Shown here piece by piece: positions 16,924 through 26,341 of a stretch of 64,000 nucleotides of DNA. The number at the start of each line of letters is the position of its first letter. The first letter of the stretch is position 1. The DNA is from Rhodobacterales bacterium HTCC2255. Lineage in GTDB: Bacteria; Pseudomonadota; Alphaproteobacteria; Rhodobacterales; Rhodobacteraceae. The stretch covers positions 416,027-480,026 of the forward strand of contig DS022282.1 of the NCBI GenBank assembly GCA_000153745.1, in the 5' to 3' direction. The translations under genes and the position numbers were made by a program. Under the pieces are notes generated by a model. That model was not told where the DNA came from. It saw only the letters and a list, made by a program, of their open reading frames with translations, and made no database searches.

Positions 16924-17830
16924 TTTCTTGTAGATATTTCTCATTAGGGCCCAACAATGCAGATGGATAAAACTCATTATTTGGCGCATCAGGCCAAAGT
17001 TGAGGCTCGAGTGCTACGCCAAGCTTATGACCTGTATAAACCTGCAAGCCTGGCTCAGAACTCATTAGATCCATGGAAACTGATTCATATGATAGCTTGG
17101 CAACGTTTTTTATTTTAGTTCGATAATTTGAAATACAAAAATTATGATCTAACGTTTCAAAAGAGGACAGCTTTTTCTTTGCCCTGAAATCAAATTGACT
17201 TTTACTGACACTACATAGGTCTAATGGAATTCCCTCTGAATCAACATCGATATAGCTATCAGCTTCAATCTGCAATTCATGCCCCTCAATGGTCCCTCCT
17301 CCCTTTAAGTTGAAATAACTATGGTGTGCAAAACTACATAATGTTTCTGCATCTGTTGTTGCAGATATTTCTATTTTTAAAGAAGAATTTGACAGCAATT
17401 CATACTTAACTTGTGTCCTTAAATTTCCAGGAAATCCCATCTCACCATCAGGAAGTAGAACTTCCAAAACAACATGCGATTGTGACTGTTCTAAAATTTG
17501 CCAATTTTTGTAACAGCTACCTTTAGATCCTCCATGAATATGATGCCCTGTATCAGTATTGATATCCGCTTGTATAGTTCCATGTGATAGTTTTGCATAT
17601 CCATTTTTCAACCTATTTGCAAAACGCCCAATTACAGCGCCATAATAAAATTTATTTTTAATATATGGTTGTAGCTCATTATATCCTAATACTACTGACC
17701 TTTGCTTAAAATGCATATTTTGTAATATTGCCCCAAAAGTAAGTATGTTTACAGAGAGCTCATTTGAAAATAATTTTATTAAATAAACATTTTCACCATT
17801 ATCCATAATACCAAATATTCTATTTTGCAT
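16892..17830 (-). CDS. galM: Aldose 1-epimerase (mutarotase)
   Basis: Interconverts alpha and beta anomers of galactose, needed because beta-galactosidase yields the beta form while galactokinase uses alpha. The 312-residue protein shows the family pattern: VIGRFANRLKNG near residues 64-75, DTGHHIHGG near 92-100, the catalytic His in FAHHSYFNLKG near 166-176 and the catalytic Glu in GVALEPQLWPDAPN near 279-292. It is full length and has no signal peptide. The gene converges on galT with overlapping 3' ends. Confidence 0.93.
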   Translation of the reverse strand: MQNRIFGIMDNGENVYLIKLFSNELSVNILTFGAILQNMHFKQRSVVLGYNELQPYIKNKFYYGAVIGRFANRLKNGYAKLSHGTIQADINTDTGHHIHGGSKGSCYKNWQILEQSQSHVVLEVLLPDGEMGFPGNLRTQVKYELLSNSSLKIEISATTDAETLCSFAHHSYFNLKGGGTIEGHELQIEADSYIDVDSEGIPLDLCSVSKSQFDFRAKKKLSSFETLDHNFCISNYRTKIKNVAKLSYESVSMDLMSSEPGLQVYTGHKLGVALEPQLWPDAPNNEFYPSALLGPNEKYLQETILRFSDENL

Positions 17831-17952
17831 TTTTATTACCTATAATTACCTTTTAGAGATCATCATTCAAAATATGTTTGTAATATTCATTATTGTGATC
17901 TTTTTTTTTCGACAAACAACCAATAAATCTAAACATTGATGATTATTTGAAA

Positions 17953-17960
17953 CCCTTGAA
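17953..17960 (+). promoter_or_regulatory. Possible heat-shock sigma factor -35 element upstream of htpG
   Basis: CCCTTGAA, the usual RpoH -35 core, occurs 48 bp upstream of the htpG ATG. I could not find a matching -10 element at the expected distance, so only the -35 half is supported. Confidence 0.3.
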
Positions 17961-18008
17961 TTCCAATAAGAAAATGCGTAAAGCAACAAAAAAATTAGGA
18001 GTAGAAAA

Positions 18009-19853
18009 ATGGATAAATTCTCACAAGCTTTTGAAGCTGATACTGGAAAAATATTAAATATAGTGATAAATTCTTTATATTCAGATAGAGATATATTTCT
18101 GAGAGAACTTTTATCAAATGCTTCTGATGCGATTCAAAAACGTAGATTTATGGGGCAAACCATACCTGATCTTCTTAATCCAAACGATGATCAAATAGAA
18201 ATTATTGTAGATAAAAAGAAAAAAACTATCGAAATTATTGATACTGGTATCGGTTTAAATAAAAAAGAGCTTGCAGAAACACTTGGAACAATCGCTCAAT
18301 CTGGTACAGCAAATTTTTTGAAAGAAAATGATAATGAAGAAGATCAGAAAAGTTTGGAACAAACATTAATTGGACAATTTGGAGTTGGCTTTTATTCAGC
18401 TTTTATGGTTTCAGAAACAGTAGAAGTAACTTCTCGCAAAGCAGGCACTAAAGATACCAGTATATGGGAAAGTGATGGACAAAGTGGATATTCTATTTCG
18501 GAGTCTAGTAGCGAATTTCCTGTTGGAACCTCAATCAAACTTTATTTAAAGAAAGATGCAAAAAATTACAGTGATAGTGCAGAAATTCAAACTCTAATAA
18601 AAAAATATTCTGATCACATTCAAGTTCCGGTAAAGATTAAAGAAACTAATGGTGAGAGCAAGCAAGTAAATTCAGCGCAAGCTTTATGGACCAAACAAGC
18701 TCAAGATATTTCATCTGATGAATATAAAGATTTCTACAATTCAAATTTCAGTACATTTGATGATCCCTTTTTAACATTACATAATAGATCAGAAGGAACA
18801 TTAGAATTTACAAATCTTTTGTTTGTTCCAACTCAAGCTCCTTTTGACTTATTTGAGCCTGACAGAAAAACAAACATAAGTTTATATATAAACAGAGTAT
18901 TTATTACAGATGATATTCAAGATATAATTCCTACTTGGTTACGATTTGTAAAAGGAATATTAGATACATCAAGTTTAGATTTGAATGTAAGTCGTGAGAT
19001 GGTTCAAAACAGCCCAGTACTCAAAAAAATATCAAAAGCAATTACCAAACGTGTTATCTCTGGACTAAAAAAGAAATTAACGAAAGATGAAGTAGCATAT
19101 GATGCCTTCTGGGCTAATTTTGGTAAAGTTATTAAAGAAGGTTTATATGAAGATTTTGAAAATAGAAAAAAGATTGCTGAAATAATCAAAGTCCATTCAC
19201 ACAAAGAAGATAAACTTATAACACTCAAAAATTACATTGATAACTTCACAAGTAGCCAAGAACAAATCTATTATTTAACAGCAGATACACTTCCTCAAGC
19301 CAAAAGCAGTCCACATTTGGAAGGCTTTAAAGCTAAAGGTATTGATGTATTGCTCATGACTGATCCCATTGATGCTTTTTGGATCTCACAAATGCAAAAT
19401 TTTGAAGATAAGCAATTTGTGTCAATCTCTAGAGACAAATACGATATTTCATCGACTGGAAGTGATACAACCAAACCTAGTGAAGAAAATACAGAAAAAG
19501 ATGAAATATACACATCACTCATTAAGGATTGTTTAGGCGATTTAATACAAGATGCACAGATTTCATCTAGCCTAGTGGATAGCCCCGTTCGATTAATTGC
19601 TGGAGAAGGTGGTCTTGATTTTAATTTAGAAAGAATACTAAAGGCACAAGGTCAAGATTTTGAGGGTAGCAAGAAAGTTATTGAAATTAATAAAAATCAT
19701 GAACTTATCAAAAAGCTGCCTTCGATTAGTTCAGAATTGCAAAAAGCCACTTGCCGTGTACTTTATGAACAAGCAAGAATTCAAGATGGGGAAATGCCCG
19801 CAAATACACAACAATTTTCTCAGGACTTAATTAAGTTAGCATTAGAAATATAA
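18009..19853 (+). CDS. htpG: Molecular chaperone HtpG (Hsp90)
   Basis: Cytoplasmic ATP-dependent Hsp90 chaperone of 614 residues (E. coli HtpG is 624). The GHKL ATPase domain shows LRELLSNASDAI near residues 31-42, DTGIGLNKKEL near 78-88, GTIAQSGTANF near 93-103 and GQFGVGFYSAFMV near 121-133. The middle domain contains FEPDRKTNISLYINRVFI and SSLDLNVSREMVQ. The acidic, lower-complexity linker is followed by a dimerisation domain that appears intact. A strong AGGAG ribosome site precedes the ATG. It stands alone between unrelated operons. Confidence 0.97.
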   Translation: MDKFSQAFEADTGKILNIVINSLYSDRDIFLRELLSNASDAIQKRRFMGQTIPDLLNPNDDQIEIIVDKKKKTIEIIDTGIGLNKKELAETLGTIAQSGTANFLKENDNEEDQKSLEQTLIGQFGVGFYSAFMVSETVEVTSRKAGTKDTSIWESDGQSGYSISESSSEFPVGTSIKLYLKKDAKNYSDSAEIQTLIKKYSDHIQVPVKIKETNGESKQVNSAQALWTKQAQDISSDEYKDFYNSNFSTFDDPFLTLHNRSEGTLEFTNLLFVPTQAPFDLFEPDRKTNISLYINRVFITDDIQDIIPTWLRFVKGILDTSSLDLNVSREMVQNSPVLKKISKAITKRVISGLKKKLTKDEVAYDAFWANFGKVIKEGLYEDFENRKKIAEIIKVHSHKEDKLITLKNYIDNFTSSQEQIYYLTADTLPQAKSSPHLEGFKAKGIDVLLMTDPIDAFWISQMQNFEDKQFVSISRDKYDISSTGSDTTKPSEENTEKDEIYTSLIKDCLGDLIQDAQISSSLVDSPVRLIAGEGGLDFNLERILKAQGQDFEGSKKVIEINKNHELIKKLPSISSELQKATCRVLYEQARIQDGEMPANTQQFSQDLIKLALEI

Positions 19854-19862
19854 ACCAACTAA

Positions 19863-19901
19863 TTAGATTGCAGGGTGGATAATTTAAACTCTGCAATCTA
19901 A
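19863..19901. terminator. Bidirectional terminator between htpG and the YeeE/YedE operon
   Basis: The arms at 19863-19873 and 19891-19901 are perfectly complementary over 11 bases around a 17-base loop. It sits between two convergent genes, and a T-run follows near 19915 on the plus strand. The long loop makes it a moderate rather than classic terminator. Confidence 0.55.
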
Positions 19902-19910
19902 AATAACTTA

Positions 19911-20312
19911 CTATATTTTTTTTGCAATCAACATGCCCATGATCATTGATATAACAAAAATATAAATACCAAAATCAAAAAAAGTAAGAGATGTAAGTGC
20001 TGGCCCTGGACACAACCCACCAATGCCCCAGCCTATTCCAAATACTCCTGCACCAAAGATTAATCTAAAATCCAAATCTTTTCTTTTTGGTAAATCAAAT
20101 TCTTTACTAAAAAATGGTTTTTTCTGTTTTTGAACCAACCAAAATCCTGGTAAAGCTACAAAAATTGCCCCACCCATAACAAAAGCTAAACTTGGGTCCC
20201 ACAAACCAAACAAATCTAAAAAATTTTGAACTTTTAGAGGATTAGTCATTCCAGATAGAACCAACCCAATGCCAAAGATTATACCAGAAAATAATAGAGT
20301 AATATATTTCAT
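19911..20312 (-). CDS. YeeE/YedE-type sulfur transporter, second half (DUF6691-like)
   Basis: A 133-residue membrane protein with about four helices and the half-family motif GIGWGIGGLCPGPALTSL near residues 97-114, which includes a conserved cysteine. YeeE/YedE proteins carry sulfur compounds such as thiosulfate through the inner membrane using conserved cysteines. Here the usual single polypeptide is split in two, as in many proteobacteria, and this is the downstream half, 3 bp after the first. No rhodanese, persulfide dioxygenase or regulator is beside the pair. Confidence 0.85.
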   Translation of the reverse strand: MKYITLLFSGIIFGIGLVLSGMTNPLKVQNFLDLFGLWDPSLAFVMGGAIFVALPGFWLVQKQKKPFFSKEFDLPKRKDLDFRLIFGAGVFGIGWGIGGLCPGPALTSLTFFDFGIYIFVISMIMGMLIAKKI

Positions 20313-20315
20313 TTC

Positions 20316-20750
20316 TTACAACCCCAATGTGTTTCTTAAAATATAAACTGTCAAAAAACCAGTAAACATAAATGTAACAGTTGCAATTATTGAACGTGTA
20401 GAACCTCTTGAAAGACCACATACTCCATGACCACTTGTACAACCATTTCCGTACGAAGAACCAAATCCAACTAATAAACCGGCAATGCCCAAAATAAAGT
20501 AATTATCTGATACAGCTTGGCGTTCTATTTCTACAAAGAATAAATTCCAAATTGGAACAGCCAATAGCAATCCAAGTATGAATATTATTCCAAAAGGTAT
20601 ACTTTCTTTTTGAATCGCAGGGGGTAAAATCCTAGAAACAATACCACTTATTCCAGCTATTTTACCATGTGAAGCCATCAACATTACTGCGGATAAACCT
20701 ATAAGTGCTCCACCCGCTAAGGAGGTTATTGGTGTAAATTCAGTTTCCAA
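20316..20750 (-). CDS. YeeE/YedE-type sulfur transporter, first half
   Basis: This 144-residue membrane protein begins with FTPITSLAGGALIGLSAVML and contains GNGCTSGHGVCGLSRGS near residues 106-122, with the two cysteines typical of YeeE/YedE proteins. It pairs with the downstream half to make a complete transporter. The start is a TTG at 20748-20750 supported by an AAGG ribosome site; the next ATG (residue 23) would remove the first conserved helix. A role in uptake of thiosulfate or a related sulfur compound is inferred from the family. Confidence 0.85.
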   Translation of the reverse strand: METEFTPITSLAGGALIGLSAVMLMASHGKIAGISGIVSRILPPAIQKESIPFGIIFILGLLLAVPIWNLFFVEIERQAVSDNYFILGIAGLLVGFGSSYGNGCTSGHGVCGLSRGSTRSIIATVTFMFTGFLTVYILRNTLGL

Positions 20751-20853
20751 GATTCTATACCTTTAGATTTATTAGTAATTATTTAAAAACATATTCAATT
20801 AATCATATATATTTAGATATTCATTTATACAAGTCAAAAACATATTTAGAAAA

Positions 20854-21666
20854 CTAGAAGTTTATCTTAGGGGCAGAATTCAAAAGCATTTTTGTATATG
20901 AATTTTTTGGTTTAGAAAATAAAATCTCAGGAGTTTGCTCTTCTACTAATTTTCCTTGATTTAATACACCGATCTTATTTGCCATAGTTGATACTACGGC
21001 AAGATCATGAGTTATAAATAAATAAGTTAGAGCATATTTTTTTTGCAAAGATTTCAAAAGATTCAAAACTTGTGCTTGAACAGAGACATCAAGTGCAGAT
21101 GTAGGTTCATCACAAACAATTATTTCTGGTTCTGATGATAAAGCCCTAGCAATAGATATACGTTGGCGCTGACCGCCCGAAAACTCATGAGGAAATTTAT
21201 TTGCGTCACTTGAAGCAAGGCCAACTTGCTCTAGGAGTTCATGCACTCGATCTATTTGGGCTTTTGGATTTTCGATTAAATTAAATGCTTTTATTGGTTC
21301 AGACAAAATATCTTTAACTCTCCAACGTGGATTTAAACTCGCATACGGAGATTGAAAAACCATCTGAATACGTCTTCTTAAAGCTAATGTTTCCTCTTTT
21401 GCCAATTTAGGGTCATTTAAATTCATTCCATCCACTAGAAGTGAACCATTAGTTGGCCTCAAGAGACCAACTGCCATCTTAGCTATTGTTGATTTTCCTG
21501 AACCACTTTCGCCCACAAGGGCATAAGTGGTGCCCTTTTCAATAGAAAAACTCACTCTATCCACTGCTGTGAGGATACGCTTCGGGCTTCTACTTATTGC
21601 CCGCACAATAAATGGATCTGATAAATCAAATGTTCTGCTTAAATCGATTGCCTGTACAAAGCTCAT
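20854..21666 (-). CDS. Peptide/oligopeptide ABC transporter ATP-binding protein (DppF/OppF type)
   Basis: A 270-residue ATPase with Walker A GESGSGKST, signature FSGGQRQRISIARAL, Walker B EIIVCDEPTSALD and the switch FITHDLAVV. It has the long N-terminal strand and the C-terminal tail of the OppF/DppF group, though shorter than most members (about 320). I placed the start at the ATG at 21664-21666 because it lies one base after the upstream stop and has a GGAG site; longer readings overlap the upstream gene. It is the last gene of the five-gene importer. Confidence 0.9.
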   Translation of the reverse strand: MSFVQAIDLSRTFDLSDPFIVRAISRSPKRILTAVDRVSFSIEKGTTYALVGESGSGKSTIAKMAVGLLRPTNGSLLVDGMNLNDPKLAKEETLALRRRIQMVFQSPYASLNPRWRVKDILSEPIKAFNLIENPKAQIDRVHELLEQVGLASSDANKFPHEFSGGQRQRISIARALSSEPEIIVCDEPTSALDVSVQAQVLNLLKSLQKKYALTYLFITHDLAVVSTMANKIGVLNQGKLVEEQTPEILFSKPKNSYTKMLLNSAPKINF

Positions 21667-21667
21667 A

Positions 21668-22621
21668 TCACAATTCTCCATTTTCCAATAACCAACATGC
21701 TGCACGCTTGTGTAGTATTGGAGGAATTTTTTTTGTGCATATATCACTAGCAAATGCACATCGTGGATGGAAAGCACATCCGCTTGGCATTGCATCTAAC
21801 TTTGGCATTGATCCAGGTATCTGAAAAAGTGATTTTTTAAATGAATTTGAGTCTATGCGTGGCGTAGATTCTACTAAGCCTCTTGTGTAGGGGTGTTTCG
21901 GATCAGTTAACACCTCACGGGTATTTCCAATTTCAGCCAAACGACCAGCATAAAGAACACCTACTCTGTCAGTTGTTTCTGCAATAACCCCCATATCGTG
22001 AGTTACTAGTATAATAGATGTTCCACGCTCTTTACAAAGTTTTTTCAGCAAATCTAATATTTGAGCTTGAACAGATACGTCTAATGCTGTCGTTGGTTCA
22101 TCCGCTATGATTAGTGATGGCTCAGGAGCTAAGGCTAAAGCAATAACGACTCTTTGTCTCATGCCTCCAGAAAAAGTATGAGGATATGAATTAAGACGAC
22201 TTGGATCGATTCCCACTTCCTTTAAACCATTCTTAGCTTTCTTAATCGCTTCTGATTTAGAGATATTCATATGCGTTAAAATTGTTTCAACAAGTTGATC
22301 ACCAATTTTTCTTAATGGATTTAAACTCATAAGTGGGTCTTGAAAGATCATTGAAATTTCATGCCCGCGAACAGCTTCAGGTGCATCACTTATGCATTCA
22401 TCTTTATAAAAAATTTCACCACTAGATAATTGACCTGGTGCATCTATTAACCCCAAAATCGCAGCACCTGTCATAGATTTTCCAGCACCAGATTCACCAA
22501 CTAAACCCAAAATCTCACCTTTTTTTACATTTAAAGATAAATTATCTAGTGCTTTTAATATTCCATAACGAGTTTTAAAAGTTACAGATATATTTCTAAC
22601 TTCAAGTAAATTTTCAGCCAT
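21668..22621 (-). CDS. Peptide/oligopeptide ABC transporter ATP-binding protein (DppD/OppD type)
   Basis: A 317-residue ATPase with Walker A GESGAGKSM, signature FSGGMRQRVVIALAL, Walker B LIIADEPTTALDVS and the switch LVTHDMGVI. The C-terminal oligopeptide-transporter domain carries the cysteine-containing segment MPSGCAFHPRCAFASDIC, which in this family can bind an iron-sulfur cluster. The ATG at 22621 overlaps the permease stop by one base (TGATG), indicating coupled translation. It works as a heterodimer with the DppF-like protein. Confidence 0.92.
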   Translation of the reverse strand: MAENLLEVRNISVTFKTRYGILKALDNLSLNVKKGEILGLVGESGAGKSMTGAAILGLIDAPGQLSSGEIFYKDECISDAPEAVRGHEISMIFQDPLMSLNPLRKIGDQLVETILTHMNISKSEAIKKAKNGLKEVGIDPSRLNSYPHTFSGGMRQRVVIALALAPEPSLIIADEPTTALDVSVQAQILDLLKKLCKERGTSIILVTHDMGVIAETTDRVGVLYAGRLAEIGNTREVLTDPKHPYTRGLVESTPRIDSNSFKKSLFQIPGSMPKLDAMPSGCAFHPRCAFASDICTKKIPPILHKRAACWLLENGEL

Positions 22622-23526
22622 CACTTGAGCCTCGGGTTTAGTGTGTCTCTGAGCCAATCACCAAGCAAATTTACTGCTAGGGCTAAAGCTAGTAACGTAA
22701 GAGCAGGAAATAATAAAATCCACCATTCTCCAGAAAATAAGAAATCTTGCCCAACCCTAATCAATGTCCCCAAACTGGGTTCTGTGCGAGGTGCACCAAC
22801 TCCAAGAAAAGAAAGAGTGGCTTCCGCTATAATTGCTAAAGCAAAAGTTATTGTTGCGATTACAAGAACTGGCCCAAGTACATTTGGCAAAATATGCCTA
22901 ATCATTATTTGCCATTTTTTTAAACCAATTAGTTGTGCTGCAGCAATATATTCTTTTTCCTTTTCAACCATAGTCGAACCACGCACAGTTCTCGCAAATG
23001 GTACCCATTCAGATAATCCTATAGATATGATTAATACTGTAATAGCCATTTCATAACGTAATTCTGGAGGCAAAAGTCCACGGGCTACACCAAATATAAG
23101 CATTGCAATCAGAATAGATGGAAAAGTCATTTGTATATCTGCTAGTCGCATGATCAAATTATCAAGCCACCCACCTACATATCCCGCAATTAAACCTAAT
23201 ATCACTCCCATGGTCATAGCCAATGACACGGCCATTAATCCAACAAAGAGAGAGATGCGAAGTCCGTATAGAATTGCAGAAAATAAATCACGCCCTTGAT
23301 CATCTGTTCCCAGGAGAAAAACCTCCCCAGTATACATATTGGGCTCCAGTGGTGGTGTAAAACCATTCATTAACTCTAGACTTGCCGGATCAAATGGATT
23401 TGTTGGAGCAATAAATTGAGCAAATATTGCACTTAGAACAAGAATAGAAACCACACAAAAAGAGACTATTGCTACTGGAGCTCTCAAAAAATCATACAAA
23501 AAATCAGATTCTAAAAACCTACGCAT
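22621..23526 (-). CDS. Peptide-type ABC transporter permease (DppC/OppC type)
   Basis: This 301-residue inner-membrane protein has an N-terminal helix, a periplasmic loop with the LGTDDQGRDLFS motif near residues 72-83 typical of OppC/DppC, and the conserved loop EYIAAAQLIGLKKWQIMIRHILP near 191-213. About six membrane segments are visible. It lies 8 bp downstream of the DppB-like gene. The substrate class could be peptides, opines or other compounds; this family covers several. Confidence 0.92.
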   Translation of the reverse strand: MRRFLESDFLYDFLRAPVAIVSFCVVSILVLSAIFAQFIAPTNPFDPASLELMNGFTPPLEPNMYTGEVFLLGTDDQGRDLFSAILYGLRISLFVGLMAVSLAMTMGVILGLIAGYVGGWLDNLIMRLADIQMTFPSILIAMLIFGVARGLLPPELRYEMAITVLIISIGLSEWVPFARTVRGSTMVEKEKEYIAAAQLIGLKKWQIMIRHILPNVLGPVLVIATITFALAIIAEATLSFLGVGAPRTEPSLGTLIRVGQDFLFSGEWWILLFPALTLLALALAVNLLGDWLRDTLNPRLK

Positions 23527-23534
23527 ATTGCTCT

Positions 23535-24512
23535 CTATTCACTACTATTACTATCACGCAGACGCGGATCAATTGCTAAATATAATAAATCAACAAACAG
23601 GTTAATAATCACAAACAGAACTCCAACAAGTAGTAAGTATGCACTCATAACAGGTATATCAACAAAATATACTGCGTTAATAAATAACAATCCAACACCA
23701 GGCCACTGAAATACAGTTTCCGTAACAATAGCGAATGCAACAATAGAACCCAATTGTAGGCCTGCTATGGTAACAACAGGCACAAGCGTATTTGGAAGCG
23801 CGTGTTTATAATTTACTTGCTTAGATGATAAACCAAGAGCTTTTGCAAATCTAACATAATCCTGACGCATCACTTCAAGCATCTCAGAACGAGTTAAACG
23901 CATGATTAATGTTAATTGATATAGTCCTAGTGTTATACTTGGTAAAATTAGAGATTTAATACCTGAAAGAGTTAAAAATCCAGTTGACCACCATCCCAGC
24001 TGAACAACATCCCCTCGCCCAAAGGATGGTAACCATTTCAATTCAACGGCAAATAACCATATTAGCAATACACCGATTAGGAATGTAGGAAGAGAAACAC
24101 CAATTAAGGAAGTAGATAAGATAATATTTGCTAAATACCCACCGCGTCTAATTGCTGTATATATTCCAGTAATGACACCAAAAAACAAAGCGAAGATGGC
24201 AGATGTTAATGCTAATTCTATTGTTGCTGGGAGTCTGCTTGCTATTAAATCTGAAACTGGCAATGCACCCCTATAAGAATTACCAAAATCAAAGTTTAAA
24301 GCATTCCAAACAAAGCTAAAATATTGTTTATAAAACGGATCATTAAGACCTAATGCTTCCTCTAAAGCAGCTCGCTGTGCCAATGTAGCTTCTTGCCCCA
24401 TCAAATTATCAACAGGGTTGCCAACATAACGAAAAATTAAAAAAGAAATTAACGCAACCAAGAATAATACTAATACGGATTGTCCTAAGCGTCTGAAAAT
24501 AATTACTAGCAT
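23535..24512 (-). CDS. Peptide-type ABC transporter permease (DppB/OppB type)
   Basis: A 325-residue inner-membrane protein beginning MLVIIFRRLGQSVLVLF, the usual DppB N terminus. It contains GLNDPFYKQYF in the periplasmic loop and the EAA loop DYVRFAKALGLSSKQVNYKHALPN near residues 214-237. It is the first permease of the operon and is separated from the binding-protein gene by 137 bp holding a strong stem-loop. Confidence 0.92.
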   Translation of the reverse strand: MLVIIFRRLGQSVLVLFLVALISFLIFRYVGNPVDNLMGQEATLAQRAALEEALGLNDPFYKQYFSFVWNALNFDFGNSYRGALPVSDLIASRLPATIELALTSAIFALFFGVITGIYTAIRRGGYLANIILSTSLIGVSLPTFLIGVLLIWLFAVELKWLPSFGRGDVVQLGWWSTGFLTLSGIKSLILPSITLGLYQLTLIMRLTRSEMLEVMRQDYVRFAKALGLSSKQVNYKHALPNTLVPVVTIAGLQLGSIVAFAIVTETVFQWPGVGLLFINAVYFVDIPVMSAYLLLVGVLFVIINLFVDLLYLAIDPRLRDSNSSE

Positions 24513-24608
24513 AATATTCTTTCACAAGTTGTAACATATAAAATAATCACAACAAAAAGTTCTCCACTAAATGATAGTAATTGAAAAAAATTAAAAATAT
24601 AATTTAAG

Positions 24609-24642
24609 TTGCACCAGCCATGACATTAGTTGGCTGGTGCAA
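24609..24642 (-). terminator. Intercistronic stem-loop after the peptide-type binding-protein gene
   Basis: The arms 24609-24620 and 24631-24642 give a 12-bp perfect stem with a 10-base loop. It lies 8 bp after the binding-protein stop, ahead of the DppB-like gene. The minus-strand sequence after it is AT-rich but has no long U-run, so partial termination or mRNA protection is likely. Confidence 0.72.
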
Positions 24643-24649
24643 TGATATT

Positions 24650-26194
24650 TTATTTAAATTTTAGGAATTGAAAATGAGGTGTGTCTTCAGGTTGAACATC
24701 AAAATCAATATTATTCTTCATACCCCAGTTTAATACTTGATTATGAATTGGAAGATACATTTGAGCATCTTGTACCGCTGACCAGATTTTCGCAATTGTC
24801 GCATCACGCGCTGCTAAATCAGTTTCAGACTCTAGGCTAACAATCATAGCATCAACATCGGCATTAGAGTATCCAGTTGGATTCCATGAACCACGCTTGT
24901 CCGTTTGTGTATGCACTAAATAGTTAAATATATAGTGAGAGTCGAAAGTTGGAACGCCCCAGCCTAACATATAAAAAGGAGCTTCGCCGCCTTTAGCAAT
25001 TGGAAAATGTTGTGCCTTTGGTTTTGCATCAAGCGTTACATTGATACCAATTCTAGCCATCATTCCAACGGCTGCTTGGCAGATTCCTTCATCATTAATG
25101 TATCGGTCATTTGGACAATTTAATGTAATATCAAATCCATTAGCAAACCCAGCGTCTGCCATCAAACCTTTAGCAGCATCAATATCATAATCAGGGTATT
25201 GATTTAGAGCTTCTGTCCATCCATTAACAAATGGAGGCATAATAACTCCTGTTGGATCTGACTGTTCTCGCATTACAATCTTTTTAATTGCGTCACGGTT
25301 TATAGCAATGTTCATTGCTTGACGTACTTTAAGATTGCTTGTTGGCCCTTCTACTGTATCCAATCCAAAGAAAATTACTCTGTTTTGAGCAGCTGTAGCA
25401 ACATTCAATCCATCAGTCCCTGAAACACGGCCTAAATCTTGAACCGGAACATCTTGAATAATATCAACTTCACCTGACAATAATGCAGCTACACGCGTGG
25501 CTGCCGATTGAATAGGTGTGTAAATGATATCTGTTACTTGATTTGGATATATATCTTTACCCCAATAGTTAGGGTTTGATGTAAGGACAGTCTTTTCGTC
25601 AACTGAACGACTTACAAGCATAAATGCGCCTGTACCGTTTGTGTTCATTGTTGCAAAATTTGTTTCGCCTTTAGCAACATCATGTGGTGTTAAAACATCA
25701 TTAGCAGTCGACCAATCTTTGTCCATCATGAACATATTTGTAAGATTATTTACTAACAATGGATTTGCACCATTTGTTTCAATATCAACGGTATGGGCAT
25801 CAACAGCCCTTATGTCTTTTATTGATGACAATAATTCTTTCATTTCAGAACCATCTGCCATTGCACGGTTTAAAGAGAAAACAACGTCTTCGGAGTCAAA
25901 AGCCGCACCATCATGATATGATACACCTTGGCGTAAATTGAAACGCCAAACATTTGGATTGTCAGCTAAAGCAGCCCAGCTAAGCGCTAATGAAGGTATG
26001 ATATTTCCAGACATATCACGTTGAAGTAGTGAATCATAAATTTGATGATTCATTCCGTGTGTTGGACCTTCATTTTGAGCATGTGGATCCATGGTTATAG
26101 CATCACCTGCTCTTGCCCATCGGATTGTTTCCGCAGAAACAGTCACTGTAGAAGCTGCAATTGCTGCCGTAGTTAATAGTATTTTATGAAACAT
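24650..26194 (-). CDS. Peptide-type ABC transporter substrate-binding protein (DppA/OppA family)
   Basis: A 514-residue periplasmic binding protein of the SBP family 5 (cluster C). The signal peptide ends near residue 21 (VTVSA). Family motifs include AITMDPHAQNEGPTHGM near 30-46, WRFNLRQGVSYHDGAAFDSEDVVFS near 78-102 and VRQAMNIAINRD near 288-299. A GGGAGG ribosome site precedes the ATG. It starts the operon with two permeases and two ATPases downstream. The ligand cannot be assigned; peptides are the default for the family. Confidence 0.92.
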   Translation of the reverse strand: MFHKILLTTAAIAASTVTVSAETIRWARAGDAITMDPHAQNEGPTHGMNHQIYDSLLQRDMSGNIIPSLALSWAALADNPNVWRFNLRQGVSYHDGAAFDSEDVVFSLNRAMADGSEMKELLSSIKDIRAVDAHTVDIETNGANPLLVNNLTNMFMMDKDWSTANDVLTPHDVAKGETNFATMNTNGTGAFMLVSRSVDEKTVLTSNPNYWGKDIYPNQVTDIIYTPIQSAATRVAALLSGEVDIIQDVPVQDLGRVSGTDGLNVATAAQNRVIFFGLDTVEGPTSNLKVRQAMNIAINRDAIKKIVMREQSDPTGVIMPPFVNGWTEALNQYPDYDIDAAKGLMADAGFANGFDITLNCPNDRYINDEGICQAAVGMMARIGINVTLDAKPKAQHFPIAKGGEAPFYMLGWGVPTFDSHYIFNYLVHTQTDKRGSWNPTGYSNADVDAMIVSLESETDLAARDATIAKIWSAVQDAQMYLPIHNQVLNWGMKNNIDFDVQPEDTPHFQFLKFK

Positions 26195-26341
26195 ATAAAA
26201 CCTCCCAATTAAATATTTAATATCATAATGAAAGGTAGATCATTGCAAAGAGTTTAACAAAGATCAAGTTAGTAATATAATTTAAAATATTTCATTTCAA
26301 AGGACTCTTAAATACTTAAAACCAAAAATATTTTATAAATT

